Of a DNA stretch of 64,000 nt, positions 23,401 through 34,584 are shown piece after piece. Made by a program: the position numbers and the translations under genes. The notes beneath the pieces are model-generated. The model ran no database searches. It was not told the origin of the DNA and saw only the letters and a list, made by a program, of their open reading frames with translations. The DNA is from Peribolospora baueri (taxonomy: Eukaryota > Basidiomycota > Peribolosporomycetes > Peribolosporales > Peribolosporaceae): the NCBI GenBank assembly GCA_029717555.1, contig JAMDHS010000075.1:31712-95711 (forward strand), read 5' to 3'. Within the stretch, counting starts at the first letter, position 1, and the number at the start of each line of letters is the position of its first letter.

Positions 23401-24193
23401 GATCCTGCCGACCATTCCGGAAGGATCCAACGTCGGGTCTACGATAGGCAGCATGACCGCCGCCGCCGCTGGGTCATGGGGCCATCCGGAGCGCGCGCCT
23501 CGGCCCCAATGTCCGCCGTCGTCATTGGCGGCGGTGGCAGAGGGCAGCGACGGGTCGACTACATCGAGTATGATCGCGGCTGCCAACGACTGTGGCCACT
23601 CTGAGTGCGCCGCATCGTTCACGTCCGCCTTGGCCCCGCGCGTTGTCCGGCCCATCCAGCTCGGCGCCGTTGTGGCGAACGCGACGAGCAGCGGGAGCAG
23701 CGGGAGCAGCAGCAGCTGCGGCTCGATCACGTCATCGCTGCTGAACGCGATGGACGAGGCGGTGAGAGAGGACCCGGTGGCGGTGAGGCTGGTGGAGGAG
23801 CATAGGCAGCCGGACACGAGGTTGAGGAGGAGCTTGATCGGGCTTGCTTTGAGCGCTGGTAGGGAGGAGATGGAGGGCGACGGGGACGGCGGAACTCATT
23901 TTGGCGAGGGAGACGGTAAAGGCGTAGACGAGTCGGCGTCGAACGTTTCCGTATCCGAGTACGACCTGGCAGAGCTTCTGCGGAGCGGAGGGCGAGAAGG
24001 TGAGAACGAGCGTCCGGCTTCGTCCTCGCTTCGGGGTCCGTCTCCGCCGGGGCGGCCTCGGTCTGTCTCTTGGAGCCGCGGTCGTGGGCGGGGCCTGTCT
24101 CGGAGTGAGGCTGACGTTCCGTCTCGGGGCCAGCCTCGGCAGCACTTTCGGCAGTATACTTCGAACGGGGTTATGTTTCGGGGAGGGGAGTGA
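20492..24193 (+). CDS. Uncharacterised repeat-bearing protein, 1166 residues
   Basis: Proposed exons are 20492-20530, 20612-21049 and 21170-24193. All junctions are phase 0, and the second intron (GTAAAT..GATAG) removes the stop at 21167-21169, linking two frames. A shorter protein starting at ATG 21293 is the fallback. I recognise no domain. Around residues 440-525 there are four degenerate tandem repeats of about 26 residues with the pattern WQAQxF..P..YPP...QAH. Around 642-765 a DWYT/DWYK-type motif recurs four times (DWYTKNAL, DWYKRTVL, DWYTRTNL, IWYTSPAP). The N-terminal half is Pro/Ser-rich, while the last 150 residues are acidic, then Ser/Arg/Gly-rich. Composition suggests a disordered scaffold or RNA-associated protein, but no function should be assigned. 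Confidence 0.6.
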
Positions 24194-25728
24194 AAGGTGG
24201 GGCGCTAAGAGGGTCGGTGAGCAGGGAAAGATGATGGAGTAGAGCTAGGAATAAAGAAAAGGAGGGAGGAGGAAGCAGCAGACGTATGGCACATAGGCTG
24301 TCTCTAGCTTGCGAAGCAGAATGCAAAGTGGATAGGCTAGCGAAGGGCAACAAGAATGGGGGGGAGGAGAGAGAAAAGCGATTCTTATCTGTATACGGGA
24401 CGGCTACTTTGTCTTTTTCACTCAAGGGAGCAATGGATGGGGTGTGAAAAGCAGTCAAGTTCAATTTGTGTACTGTACACTGCGCCAGCGCTCCTTGCCC
24501 TTTGGTCAGCGCTCGCAAACGAACGAACAAACGACGCCATCCAGTCGTCCATCCAGTCGTCCATCCAGTCGTCCATCCAGTCGTCCATCTACCCCTCATC
24601 TGCCGCCTCTCATCTGCGACAGGCACAGGTGACGGCGCACCGCTGGCAGTAGCATATGGTGCACGGACACCGTTTGTACTCGTCCTGTCCGTCCTGTCCG
24701 TCTGTGGGCTTAGGTGGGGTACAGCCGTTGGGAGATGCGGGTCCTCCTTGGCCGTCACGGGCCTTTGGAAGGCGTGCTGGGCGGTGGGCCGTGTCGCTGT
24801 TGCCGTCGCTGTCGCTGTCGCCGTCGTGGGGGACGGAAGAGCCGTAGTTGGAGGGCTTGTCTGGGTTCATCTGCGGTCGGGCGATACATGTCCAGGTCCG
24901 TCAGCTCATCTGCTGCCGTCTTGTCTTGTCTTGGCTACCGGGCGGTGGGCGATGGGCTCACCATAGTACTATCAGCAGGGTTCGGTGGAGGCGTGATGAT
25001 GGGCGAGGTGGGCGGACGACGGGCGGACTGTGGTTGTTTAATACCGGGGAGGGGTCACAACGTTTCCTTTATTCCTTTCTTTTTCTTTTTCGGTATTCCA
25101 CCGGTCCCCGCGTTTCTCATTCCCCTCCCGACCGCACTCGAGAGCGATGTCGACGCGGAGGGGCGGAGAATGTCCCGCTCGCCGAGCGGGCAGAGTGAGG
25201 ACGGCCAACGTAAACGAGGCGGAGAGGGCCATGCTGTGCACCGCTCCGATACGTGCCGTCGCCGGGGCCCCGCACCGGCAGTGTGCCCGGTAATGGCCAT
25301 GTTACAGTTCAGTGTGGATGGAAAACCGAAATGAATGTCAAAAACGGTGAGCCGGGCGTGCAGACGAGGCGGTGGCGGTGACGGTGACGGCGTGGCTTAT
25401 GCCTGTCCAAGGTCGGGCAAACTCAACTCTCTCCGTCATAACTCCTGCCGTCAACTCACCTCCTAACCCTTTGTTCCCCACCCATCGCCCCGCCCTCACT
25501 TAGCCGCGCCTCTGTCAGCGAGCGACGTTCATAGTTCGGCGGCAACAGCACACACCACCCTCGATCCACTGCATGCCGAGTGCGGGGTGGCACTTCGGCA
25601 TCGTCGTCTCTCTCATCCTTGTTTCTATTATCTCGAGGTGGCCCGTGCGCTCACCACCTGCCGCAGCCGATCACACGTTCGCTTCCTCGCCCGGCCCGCC
25701 GGCCTTCCACCTTCGTCCACCGACCGTC
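24194..25728. other. Intergenic region, no gene seen
   Basis: 1.5 kb upstream of TTI2. It holds the 12-base tandem repeat at 24537-24589 and a (GTCGCT)-rich patch near 24800. Plus-strand frames here lack protein character. A CT-rich tract at about 25060-25090 could belong to a promoter. Confidence 0.5.
24537..24589. repeat. 12-base tandem repeat, about 4.4 copies
   Basis: The unit CCATCCAGTCGT is repeated exactly four times from 24537 to 24584, followed by a partial fifth copy. It lies in an intergenic region 0.35 kb after the stop of the repeat-bearing gene. Confidence 0.95.
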
Positions 25729-28129
25729 ATGTCCTTCTCGCTCAGCCTTCCGGCCATCACCGACAATCGCCCGGACGGCGACGACGCGCTCCAGATTCGC
25801 GGTCTTCCGCCGCTTACAGAGCTCGTGCCTCTCCAGGGAGAGCATGCGTCTACGGGCCAGCCGGAACGGGACTCGGGCGAGGGTCGGCCACCTCCGGCCG
25901 ATCGGGGGGAAGATGGAGAGGACTCGCTTCAGGCCGCCGTCGGCGACGCCGACGGCGGCGGCGACGACTCCAGGTTTGCGCACTTGCAAGACTTAATCCG
26001 CCAAATAGAGGTGCCGCCTGCATTTGCAGGCGAGAGCTGGCAAGCTGGTGAGTCGGCGCATGCCTAGGACACCTCGAGCGCACTCCGGGGCCGACCTTGA
26101 ACAATCTTTGTTCTACCCCATTACCCAGACTCTGAGACGCTATCGACGCTACAGGCCTGGAAAACGACACTTCCCTCTTGCCTGCGTGCTTTCTCTTCGG
26201 CCCTCCCTCACCCTTCCGGTGAGATGTCGCCAGACCTTCAAACCCTCTTCGTCTTCCACCTCGCCCGCCTTTACCAAGGTCCCCACATCGCCCCGAGGCC
26301 GTCGTCGCAGGACGATCTAGATATGGACGAATGGACGCGAGAGGAAGACCAGAGATGGAGCGCTGACCACGACGTCATCCTCCGCACCACCGTCCGTGAC
26401 GAATGGGCTGCTGACGATGTTCCCGAGCTTGCAGGCGGTGAGCTACGGCATGCTCTCTTTTTCGTTCTGTTCCAATCTTGCGTCTCACACAGCCCAACGT
26501 TCTACCACGTTCTTCGCAGCCGTGTTGGACCGCCTCGTTCCCTCCTCCGACTTGATCCGGCGTCTCCTCCAAAGCCGTATACGACCCCTCTTTGCACCTC
26601 ATGCTTCCATAAACCCGGAGACTGGCAGGGCACGTCTCATCGCGGCGGGCTCCTCCGACCGGGCCGGCGCGGTGGACGTGCGTTCGTACGAGGATGAGGT
26701 GCCGTGGAAGGACGTCGTACCCGGGGCGGCCAACGTCGTCTGGTGGATCGTGGATCATGTGGAGGTGGGTGAGCTGGACGGATGCCCGGGCGGGCGGCGT
26801 TGCTCACTGAGTCTGCTCGTATCGCCGGCAGCCGTCAACGCTCCCAGATCTTATTCCCCTCCTCCTTCCCCCGCTGCTCACCATCCTCGACGACGTCTCG
26901 TCGCGTAACAAGTTGATCGGCGCAGACGCCGTTCGCACCTTTGTCCTCCACGTCGAACAAGCCGATCCTGGTTGGCTGCGAAGGAGCGGCGTTGGCTCTG
27001 TGATCGCCGAGGTGCGTCCCGCGGAGTCCGTCCACATTGCGCCCAATTGCTCAACCGTTTTTTTGAACTCCAACGTCGTCTCAGTCGCTTTCATTGGCCC
27101 TGATGCGAATAACCACACCCGAGTCCCCCGCCGTGCTCCACCACACCCTCCAATCCCTCCGCACGCTCATCCTTTGCACCACCTCTCCCGAATCCTTCTC
27201 CATCTCCCCAACCCATCGCTTCCCCTCCACCTCCACCTCCGCCGGCGCCCGCGCTCCAGCTGGTGTGGATTGGTCGACAGAACGAGCGCGAAGTGAAGAA
27301 CGCTTCCGACGGCTCTGCAGCGCGTTCGAGGACGGGCCCGTTCAGGCTTGGACGTACGGTGGCGATCGGGTCGAGTTGGGTCGGATTAGCGCGCGGTGGG
27401 CTCGGCGCCTTGTTGCGGATCTTGGTGTGGGATGCGTGAGGTACCTGAAGGTTTGTTTTGGGTTCTCCTCGCTTTTTTTTTGTTTGTTTGACAGCGGTCT
27501 TTCGCTCATCGCCACGTCCTTCTCTCTCTGCTACTAGGCGGTCCTCCCCCACCTCTCCAACCTCATCTCCCACCCCCTCTCCCCCTCTCCCACTCTCCTA
27601 CCCCTAAGCCTCGCGGCGTCCGAAGCACTCGCGACGATGATCCGCGTAGCGGCGCCGACGGGCCGTGTGAACCGCTGGCATGGGCGTGTGTTGGACGGTG
27701 TGGGGAGGGCGTGGGTGCGGTTGATGGGCGACGGGAAAAGGAGGGGAGGGACCTGGGAGGCGAGGAGAGCTTGGGAGCAGGATCGCCAAGGTGGGCCGTC
27801 TCCTTCACTTCTGTTTTTCTTCTATTCACGTAGCCTTGTCTTACCCCGTTCGCTCACTTCGTGTGATCGATCGATGGTGGACAGGATGCGAAGCGTTTGC
27901 GCGCATGTTGCAAGAAGTGGTGCGAGCGCTGGCGGAGGCGTGCGATGATGACGATATTCGAGAGGTGAGCCACGCCTCCTCTCTTTACGTGACGGACGGT
28001 CGGTTGACTGGAGTCGACTGGTGTTTTACATAGGACTTTGACAGGCTCCGCGGCGTCCGACACGGTATCTTTTCTGATCTTCTTCCTCCCTCGTCCGAGC
28101 GCACGCGCACGGAGATCAGCGCGGCGTGA
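25729..28129 (+). CDS. TTI2: Tti2, TTT complex subunit
   Basis: Eight exons: 25729-26047, 26129-26437, 26520-26764, 26832-27011, 27085-27450, 27538-27790, 27885-27964 and 28034-28129; 615 residues. Tti2 joins Tel2 and Tti1 in the TTT complex, which matures PIK-related kinases (TOR, Tel1, Mec1, Tra1) with Hsp90. The Tti2-type helical repeat core is visible: RIRPLFAPH, then EDEVPWKDVVPGAANVVWWI, LIPLLLPPLLTILDD, WLRRSGVGSV and RYLK-AVLPHLSNL. Splicing removes all interrupting stops, and every junction keeps phase. The donor of intron 5 is GTTTGT, with GTGAGG 15 bases earlier as an alternative. ATG 25729 follows a pyrimidine-rich leader; an in-frame ATG at 25573 would add 52 residues. With LST8 also here, the window holds two TOR-pathway genes 18 kb apart. 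Confidence 0.88.
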
Positions 28130-30382
28130 AGGAGGAACGAGTGGGAGAAGGAGAGGTTCCATAACGACGCGACACGCGACGATGATGGTACATAGACGAA
28201 ACGATAGATTGCTCGTGCTCGTACGCGGGCTTCCGACCCGGTCCGGTCCTTCAATAGCAGCACTTGCGAGTACAAGGCCAGGCGCACAAGCACGTCGGTC
28301 TGCACCGGCATCGCTGGTTTCCGCACGGGTGCGGGTCTGTCTTGTTGTCGTTGTCGACGTCGCTGGGCGTGGGCATGCCTACGCCCACGGCCGGCCTCGT
28401 CTTGTGGCTCGTCGTCACGCGCCCGTCGTCATCGTCGTCGTCGGTCCGACGGAGATCGAGGCGCTGCAAGGGAGAAGGGAGGGTGAAGGACCGACGTCGG
28501 CGGGCGGACCAGCCGGAGACGGACGGGGACGGGCGCGTCTCGCTCACCGTTCTCGAGTTGGTCGTGGTGGCCATGGTGGGGGTTGGTTTGGACGCCTTGA
28601 AGATGGGTCTGGAAAGAGGAGGTGCTTGATGGGGACGAGCTGGAGTGGGGGACGAGGGAGAGGGAGGAGGAAAGGTAGGACGAGGTGGGTCGGCGGGCGT
28701 CTGTCTGTTATGTGTGTGTGTATAATGTATCGAGTGAGCCACCATCGGCCTTCGAGTGAGTGCGAGTGTACATATCATCGGACGTCGACCGGTCGGCCGT
28801 CAGGGGTCGGTCGGGTTGGCCATGACGACGTCAGAGACCCAACGATATACATATACGGGCCGAAGTAGGAGCAGGTGACCGGAAGGGGAGGTGGTGGCAG
28901 GTGGAAAGCGTGGCGCCAAGGTTCAGCTGAGTCGCCACGTCGTCACGATAGAACGCCGAGGTTTAGTCGGCGACGAAACAAAGGAGACGCCGACGTCGAT
29001 GACGATGACGACGACAGAGACGTTGGTCGCCTCTGAACACTTTTATCGACTCGACAACCACGACGAGCGTGCTCCTTCCGGGACGGTCGGCCGTCGATGG
29101 TGTTCACGAACGGCGGCTTCACTTCCACCTCGAGCGCGACGCAGTCGATGGCCGTTGTGAGATCGGGCATTGGAGCGATGCCGACGACGACGACCACCTG
29201 TCCCGAACGCCGGCGGCCACGACAAGCCCAACCGACGATCCGTCGAGCTCGTCCAGGGACGATATATGCTTGGTACATGGCCGTTGCGTCCGGGTCACGA
29301 CCAGGATCGTGTCGACAGAGTTGCGCGCAGCCGTAGGGAGCAATTGCACCCGTCCATCTATCTCTTTCTCTCTATCTATTCTCGTTCTGGTTTATTTAAG
29401 CCGTCTTGCCGCGCCACCTTGCTTGCCGGCCGAACCCAGACCGGCCAGACGTCGCGCAGGCACGGACGAGACGAGACGAGCGATTCCATCGACGCTCGTG
29501 CACCGGCTGATGAGATTTCGCCGACCCCACGGGGACGGGGACGGGGACGTTTGGGACAGCAGCACAGCGGCTGCGCATCGCATGTCCTTTTGCACCAAGC
29601 TGCGTTCTGTCATGTAGGAACACGACTCGAGACACGCTTAGTGGGACACACAAAGGTTACGCTGACTTAACACTTTACACCTCGCCGTGGGCTAAGCTGG
29701 CCGGCCGGAGAGAGTTAGTGTCGGCAGCCCGGGCCGCGGGTGGCACACGACCTCGTCGCTTATCACTTCTCTTTACCCCCACCGACCATGTCTCTCCTCC
29801 TTGCCTCTCCGCACTCCGCACTGCCACTCACGAAGCGAGCGAGAGAACGGCGGCAAGGCGACGCAAAGCAAACCAAAGCAAAGCAAAACAAGGTAAGACG
29901 TCGTATATACGCGCTTGCCTCCCTCGGGACATGAGTCTAATCACCTCCACCGCACTCGTATCCCCGTCGCCGACGCTGCGCTTTTATTCGAACCGGCGCC
30001 GTCCGTTCCACGGACAAGGCCACTTCTGTATTCGGACGTCCCACAGCTACGGGCTCCACTCCGTCGTCGCACCACCGCTCGCCGGTGAATTCTGAATTCC
30101 CTTGCCGGCGGCTGTTTCTAATGGCCGATGGTACAGAACCCTGGGCGAGCTGAGCCGTGCTGAGCGAGGACCGAAGGGGGGGGCGACGCTCTCCCCCGAA
30201 TCGGCTACAGTCGATATATCCCACTGTCCCACTGACCCGACCCGCCCTCCTCTTCCCTCATTGCGCGCTCCAATCTTTTTGCCTCACAACGAGGCGATCT
30301 TTGAGAACGCTGCGCCTCGAACTCATCTAACCTCTTTGCCACCCACTCCAACCTCGCAAAGAGCAAGCCTTCGCCTCGAATC
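28130..30382. other. Long intergenic region with weak coding candidates
   Basis: 2.25 kb between TTI2 and the oxalate decarboxylase gene. It contains the Cys-tailed candidate on the minus strand (28251-28574) and a GC3-rich minus-strand open stretch at about 29070-29200. On the plus strand a 36-codon open frame from ATG 29788 runs to a GTAAGA donor (29892) without a clear partner exon. The final 150 bases before 30383 look like a pyrimidine-rich leader. Confidence 0.5.
28251..28574 (-). CDS. Candidate small Cys-tailed protein (metallothionein-like)
   Basis: An unspliced 107-residue frame on the minus strand. Evidence for coding: the ATG is in a near-ideal context (CCCCCACCATGGCC), third codon positions are very GC-rich, as in proven genes here, and a TATA-like sequence (CATTATACACA) lies about 140 bases upstream. 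The N-terminal 80 residues are Thr/Ser/Arg/Asp-rich. The last 25 carry eight cysteines spaced C-x4-C-x-C-x3-C-x-C-x3-C-x3-CC, ending CCY. CxC and CC spacing of this kind is what metal-thiolate proteins such as metallothioneins show. Against it: GC-rich DNA makes chance open frames, the plus strand is also open here, and a metallothionein is usually Cys-rich throughout. Confidence 0.4.
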   Translation of the reverse strand: MATTTNSRTVSETRPSPSVSGWSARRRRSFTLPSPLQRLDLRRTDDDDDDGRVTTSHKTRPAVGVGMPTPSDVDNDNKTDPHPCGNQRCRCRPTCLCAWPCTRKCCY

Positions 30383-33149
30383 ATGCACGCCAGTCTTCTC
30401 TGTCTTGCCGGCTTCACGCTGGCCTCCCTGCTCGCGCGTCCCGTTCACCCCCTTCCCTTCACTGGCTGGCGCCAGCCGTCGGAGAGAGAAGGCCTCGAAC
30501 TACTGGCCAACCGTCGCTCCGGCTCGTCCAGCACGTCCTCCGCCGCCGCCCAGTCGACTACCAACCCGGACTATTCCTATTACGATCAGTTCCAGCACGA
30601 GGTGAGCGCACGTACCGTGCCGTCGCGTGAATCGGGGCTGAGGGCCGCCTCGTCGTCGTCGTCCACAGGTTCCCGAGGCCATCAGGGGTCCCCTCGGCGC
30701 TACCGAGACCGGTCCGAAAAACACCGAGCTGGACAGGCAGAATCCGGTGAGTCGTGTCGCCCGACGACGCTCTTCGACGGGACCGCTCATTCTCCTATGT
30801 CTTGGATCGCGTCGCCCGCCTCTAGGACATGCTCGCACCCCCGTCGACCGACTCAGGGTCCAGTGAGCGTCTTCTCGACTTTGACTTGGCTCTCTCTCTC
30901 TCCGCACCTCTAATGCCGATCCATCGCTTGCATCCTCTGACCAGTCCCAAACGCAAAGTGGCCCTTCGCACTCTCCCACAACAGGCTCACAGACGCCGGC
31001 TGGGCACGGTGGGTTGCCAGCGTTCGAAGCGACGAGTCGTGTCGTCGAATCAAAACGAACGCGTCCCGACCCACCGTCCGTCCGTCCGTCTTTGTCTTTT
31101 GTCCCGTTTGTTTGTTTAGCCAGCAGAACGTTCAAGTCATGCCCGTCGCCACGGAGCTCGCTGGCGTCAACATGCGCCTCGAGGAGGGGGCCATCAGGTA
31201 AGCAGCCGCGGTCGCCGCCCGTCTGTTCTGACAGAGCGTCCTTGTGCTTCTCGCAATGACCCGTTTCATCCCCCTGCGAACAGAGAAATGCATTGGCACA
31301 GTGAGCGCCTCCGCCCGTCACGTCACGTCATGCTTTATTTTCCCTCTTCTTCTAAGCCTTCTCGCCCTTTTTTTCTTCTTTTTAGCGGCCGCCGAATGGT
31401 CGTATATGCTCAACGGCTCGGCCAGGGTCAGCGGGGTGAGCGACCGAGCCGCGGTCGTGCACTCAAAGGAAACGAGCCTGAACTGACTCCCCGTGCGGCG
31501 CCGTACGTTCGTAGATCGACTATGACGGTCGCAACTACATTGCCGACGTCAACCCCGGCGGTGCGTTGCGTTGCGTTGCGCTTTTGACTCTCCCACCGGA
31601 CCACCGGCACCGGCACGCTCTAACTTTTTTTTTTTTCTTTCCTTTCACCCACCGGATACCAGACACTTGGTATTTCCCTGCCGGCATTCCGCACGTCATC
31701 CAAGCCTTGAAAGGCGGCTGCGAATTCCTCCTCGTATTCGACGACGGCGCGTTCTCAGGTGAGTCGTCCGTCTCGCCGGGCTCCTCGGTGCGAATTTCTT
31801 TTTAAATCATACTTTTTTTCTCGGCCTGGGGTGTGTCTCAGAGGACGCGACGCTGCTGCTGACCGACTGGACGGCACACACGCCGAAAGAGGTGCTGGCG
31901 AAGAACTTTGGACTGCCAATGTCCGCCTTTGCGCACATTCCGTCCAGCGGAAACACAAAGTACATCTTCCCCGCCGCGCTCCCGCAGGGCAGTGCGGCGG
32001 ATCAGGCGGTGTCGGATCCAAACGGGACGGTGCCGAACCCGTTCACGTTCCCATGGAGCAAGGTCGACGTTGCCAGGGCTCCCGGAGGCGGAGGGGGCGT
32101 CAAAGTGTTGGACTCTACCACCTTTCATGCCAGCAAGACCATTGCCGCCGCCCTCGTCGAGGTCGAGCCGAACGTGAGCGCACCCGACGATGTGACGGCG
32201 ATGGCAACGGGACGCACGCCAAATCGTTTCCCCACTTGGGCGTGGTCGAGAGCTGAACAGCGGTTTCCTTTTCTTTTCTTTTGTTTTTGTCGGTTTCCAC
32301 ACCCACACGCCCCTGTAGGGAATGAGGGAGGTGAGAGAATCCGGTGTACGTGATCGGCTGTGCCCGTTCTCACTCATGTTCGCCGTCGTTTGACGGGATG
32401 GCCCGCCACCCAGCTACACTGGCATCCGAACAGGTGAGAAGCGCGGATGTGGACTGTAGTGGAAGACGGGACGACCACGACGCTGACGAGCCGCTATCGT
32501 ACGATCGACGTGGCCCTCAGCGACGAGGTGAGTGTTCGACGGGGCCTTCTCGAGCGCTCGTCCCCGCACAGCTCGCTCACACATCCCGTCCCCACGCCAC
32601 CCCGCGGCGACGACAGTGGACATATTGGCTTCAGGGGCACGCCCGGATCACCGTGTTTGCGGGACAGTCGAATGCGAGGACGTTCAACTTCCAAGGTGCG
32701 ATCGCCGGTCACGGAGCGAGACTCGACTGGCGCTGACTCGGTCCGCTCGGTGTCGCTTTTCCATTCCATTCCATCCATATCCAGCCGGCGATACCGGTTA
32801 CATCCCTGCCTCTCAAGGGCATTACGTCGAGAACATTGGTGCGTGAGAGCCTGTCGGTCCGTGCGGAGGGGAAGAAGAAGGGATCGGAGCTGAAGGAACG
32901 AATACGGCGGCATTTGCCTCTGCCTCCCCTCGCCTTACGGCAACAGGAAACGAGACGCTCAAGTACCTGGAGATATTCAAGTCGGACGTCTACGAGGACG
33001 TCTCGCTGGCCCAGTGGCTCGCGCTCACGCCTGCCTCCATCGTCCAAGCCCACCTGGGCCTGTCGGACGAGACGATCGCGGAGCTGAAGAAGGAAAAGGC
33101 GTTGGTCGTGCCGGGGACGAAGAGCAATGTGGCGCAGGTGAGGGCCTGA
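30383..33149 (+). CDS. Oxalate decarboxylase-type bicupin, secreted
   Basis: Sixteen exons: 30383-30601, 30669-30746, 30826-30862, 30945-31008, 31120-31197, 31284-31300, 31386-31435, 31515-31560, 31663-31758, 31842-32173, 32319-32330, 32414-32433, 32521-32527, 32617-32695, 32785-32838 and 32947-33149; 463 residues. Oxalate decarboxylases split oxalate to formate and CO2 at Mn sites. A signal peptide is clear (residues 1-23). Cupin 1 has HWHTAAEW (H162, H164, E168) and H207; cupin 2 has HWHPNSDEW (H345, H347, E352) and H391. The lid loop is SEDAT (228-232), keeping the Glu expected of a decarboxylase; an oxidase is less likely. Exons 11, 12 and 13 are 12, 20 and 7 bases and together encode the second metal motif. 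The last exon could instead splice at 33139 (GTGAGG). Confidence 0.94.
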
Positions 33150-33592
33150 CGAGGCCTTTTTCTTGTCCTCTTCCCTCCGTCTTTGCTGCTAGCCGTCTCG
33201 ACGCGCTAGCCGTCGATGTAAGGTACCCACGCCCCGCCCTGCACCGTCGGACGGGGATCGTGTTTCGGAGCTGTAGTCAAGCCTGTCATGACAGAAGGGT
33301 GAATGAGCCTGACGAGGAAGACGAAAAGGAGAGCGAGCGGTGAATGATTGATCGATCGATCGTAGCCAAGTCGGCAAAGTGTGGGGAACAACATCCATTC
33401 CCCGCATGGGCCGTCCCGACGGACGGACGGTCACGACCGTCGAGGAGCTAGGGAACAAGGTGATCGATCGATCGATCGGCGACATCACATCGGCTGCGGA
33501 CGGCGGAGGAGAGAAAGGACAAGGAGAGGAGGTAGAGCAACGATGGCCGGGCTGACGGATGGATCTCATGACCTCGGAGTTTTTGTGAGCCC

Positions 33593-33623
<31 letters not shown>

Positions 33624-34584
33624 ATGATCGCCGGCCATGGTCGTGATGTGCTGGATCGCGGTCAACGGCGTTTATCGGCGGCGTGCCTGGATAGGGACGA
33701 GGGTGTGGGGAGGATGTGGAATGGGATCGAGCGGTGTCGTGTCGGTCGCGTCGCTCGCGTCGCGTCGCCGCAGTCGATCCATTCGATCCATTCATTCATC
33801 GGTCGGTCGATTGAACCGGATCGGATCGCGCGGCTGCTGCTGCGGCTGCGGCGTGTTTTACACGGTGCGCTGGAGTACGCGCGTTTGGTATACGTATACC
33901 GGTATACTACTGTGCGAGCGTCCGTGTACCGTATACGGGTCGCACGTGCTGGAATGGAATGTGATGTGTCACGTGCTGCGCGCCTCGGCCGCCGTGCGCC
34001 TGCCTGCCTTTTCGTTTTCCTTCCTTCCCTCGTCGGGGCTGGCTTGGCTGGAGGGACGGACGGAAGCGGCGTCGAGGTCGAGGTCGAGGTGGCGGTCGCG
34101 GTCGCGTCGTCGTCGGCATCATAGTCGTGGTCGTGGTTATGGTGGTGGTCGTGTCGTGTCGTGGTAGTCGTGGTGGTGGTCGTCGTCGTCGTTGTCGTCG
34201 TAGTCGGTCGTTGGTCATAGTCGTCGTCGTCGGTCTGTCGCGGTCGTAGTCGTCCTCCTCATCGCCGTCCTGCCCATCGCTTCGCCCTCGCCTCGGCCTG
34301 CCCGCCATTTAGGCGCGCCTCGCTGGCCGGCCTTCCATCCCCCCAGTCCGTCGTCGACGTCCATCTCCGTCTCCATCCTCGTCACCATCACCATCTCCGT
34401 CACCACCTCCATCACCATCCCCATCACCCCCACTCCATCCACCCTCCTTTCTCCTCCATCCACCCTCCTTTCCCCCTCTCCCTCCCTCCCCTATGCCCTC
34501 CATCCATCCCTAGCCCCCTCTCCTCCCTCCCCGCCCTCCCTAGCCCTCCTCCCACCCCCAGAGGCCATCCCAGCCTCCTGACCC
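33150..34584. other. Intergenic region rich in simple repeats
   Basis: 1.4 kb without a recognisable gene. It contains GATCGATCGATCG blocks (about 33340-33360 and 33460-33477), a (TCTG)n tract at 33597-33622, (ATCCATTC)-type repeats at about 33775-33800, and long GTCGTC/GTGGTC runs at 34070-34250. A (CATC)-rich segment at 34340-34460 leads into the next gene. Confidence 0.6.
33597..33622. repeat. (TCTG)n microsatellite
   Basis: Six uninterrupted TCTG units lie in the intergenic region after the oxalate decarboxylase gene, close to several GATC-containing palindromic blocks. Confidence 0.9.

Noticed and set aside
32434-32520. Reading 32447-32520 (MWTVVEDG...) as coding between the cupin 2 half-motifs
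   Set aside because: It does not continue the cupin motif in frame, while the 7-base exon model restores [15 protein letters not shown] exactly.
33340-33480. GATC-rich palindromic blocks as a possible regulatory array or attachment site
   Set aside because: They are simple tetranucleotide runs among many other microsatellites; no element borders were found.
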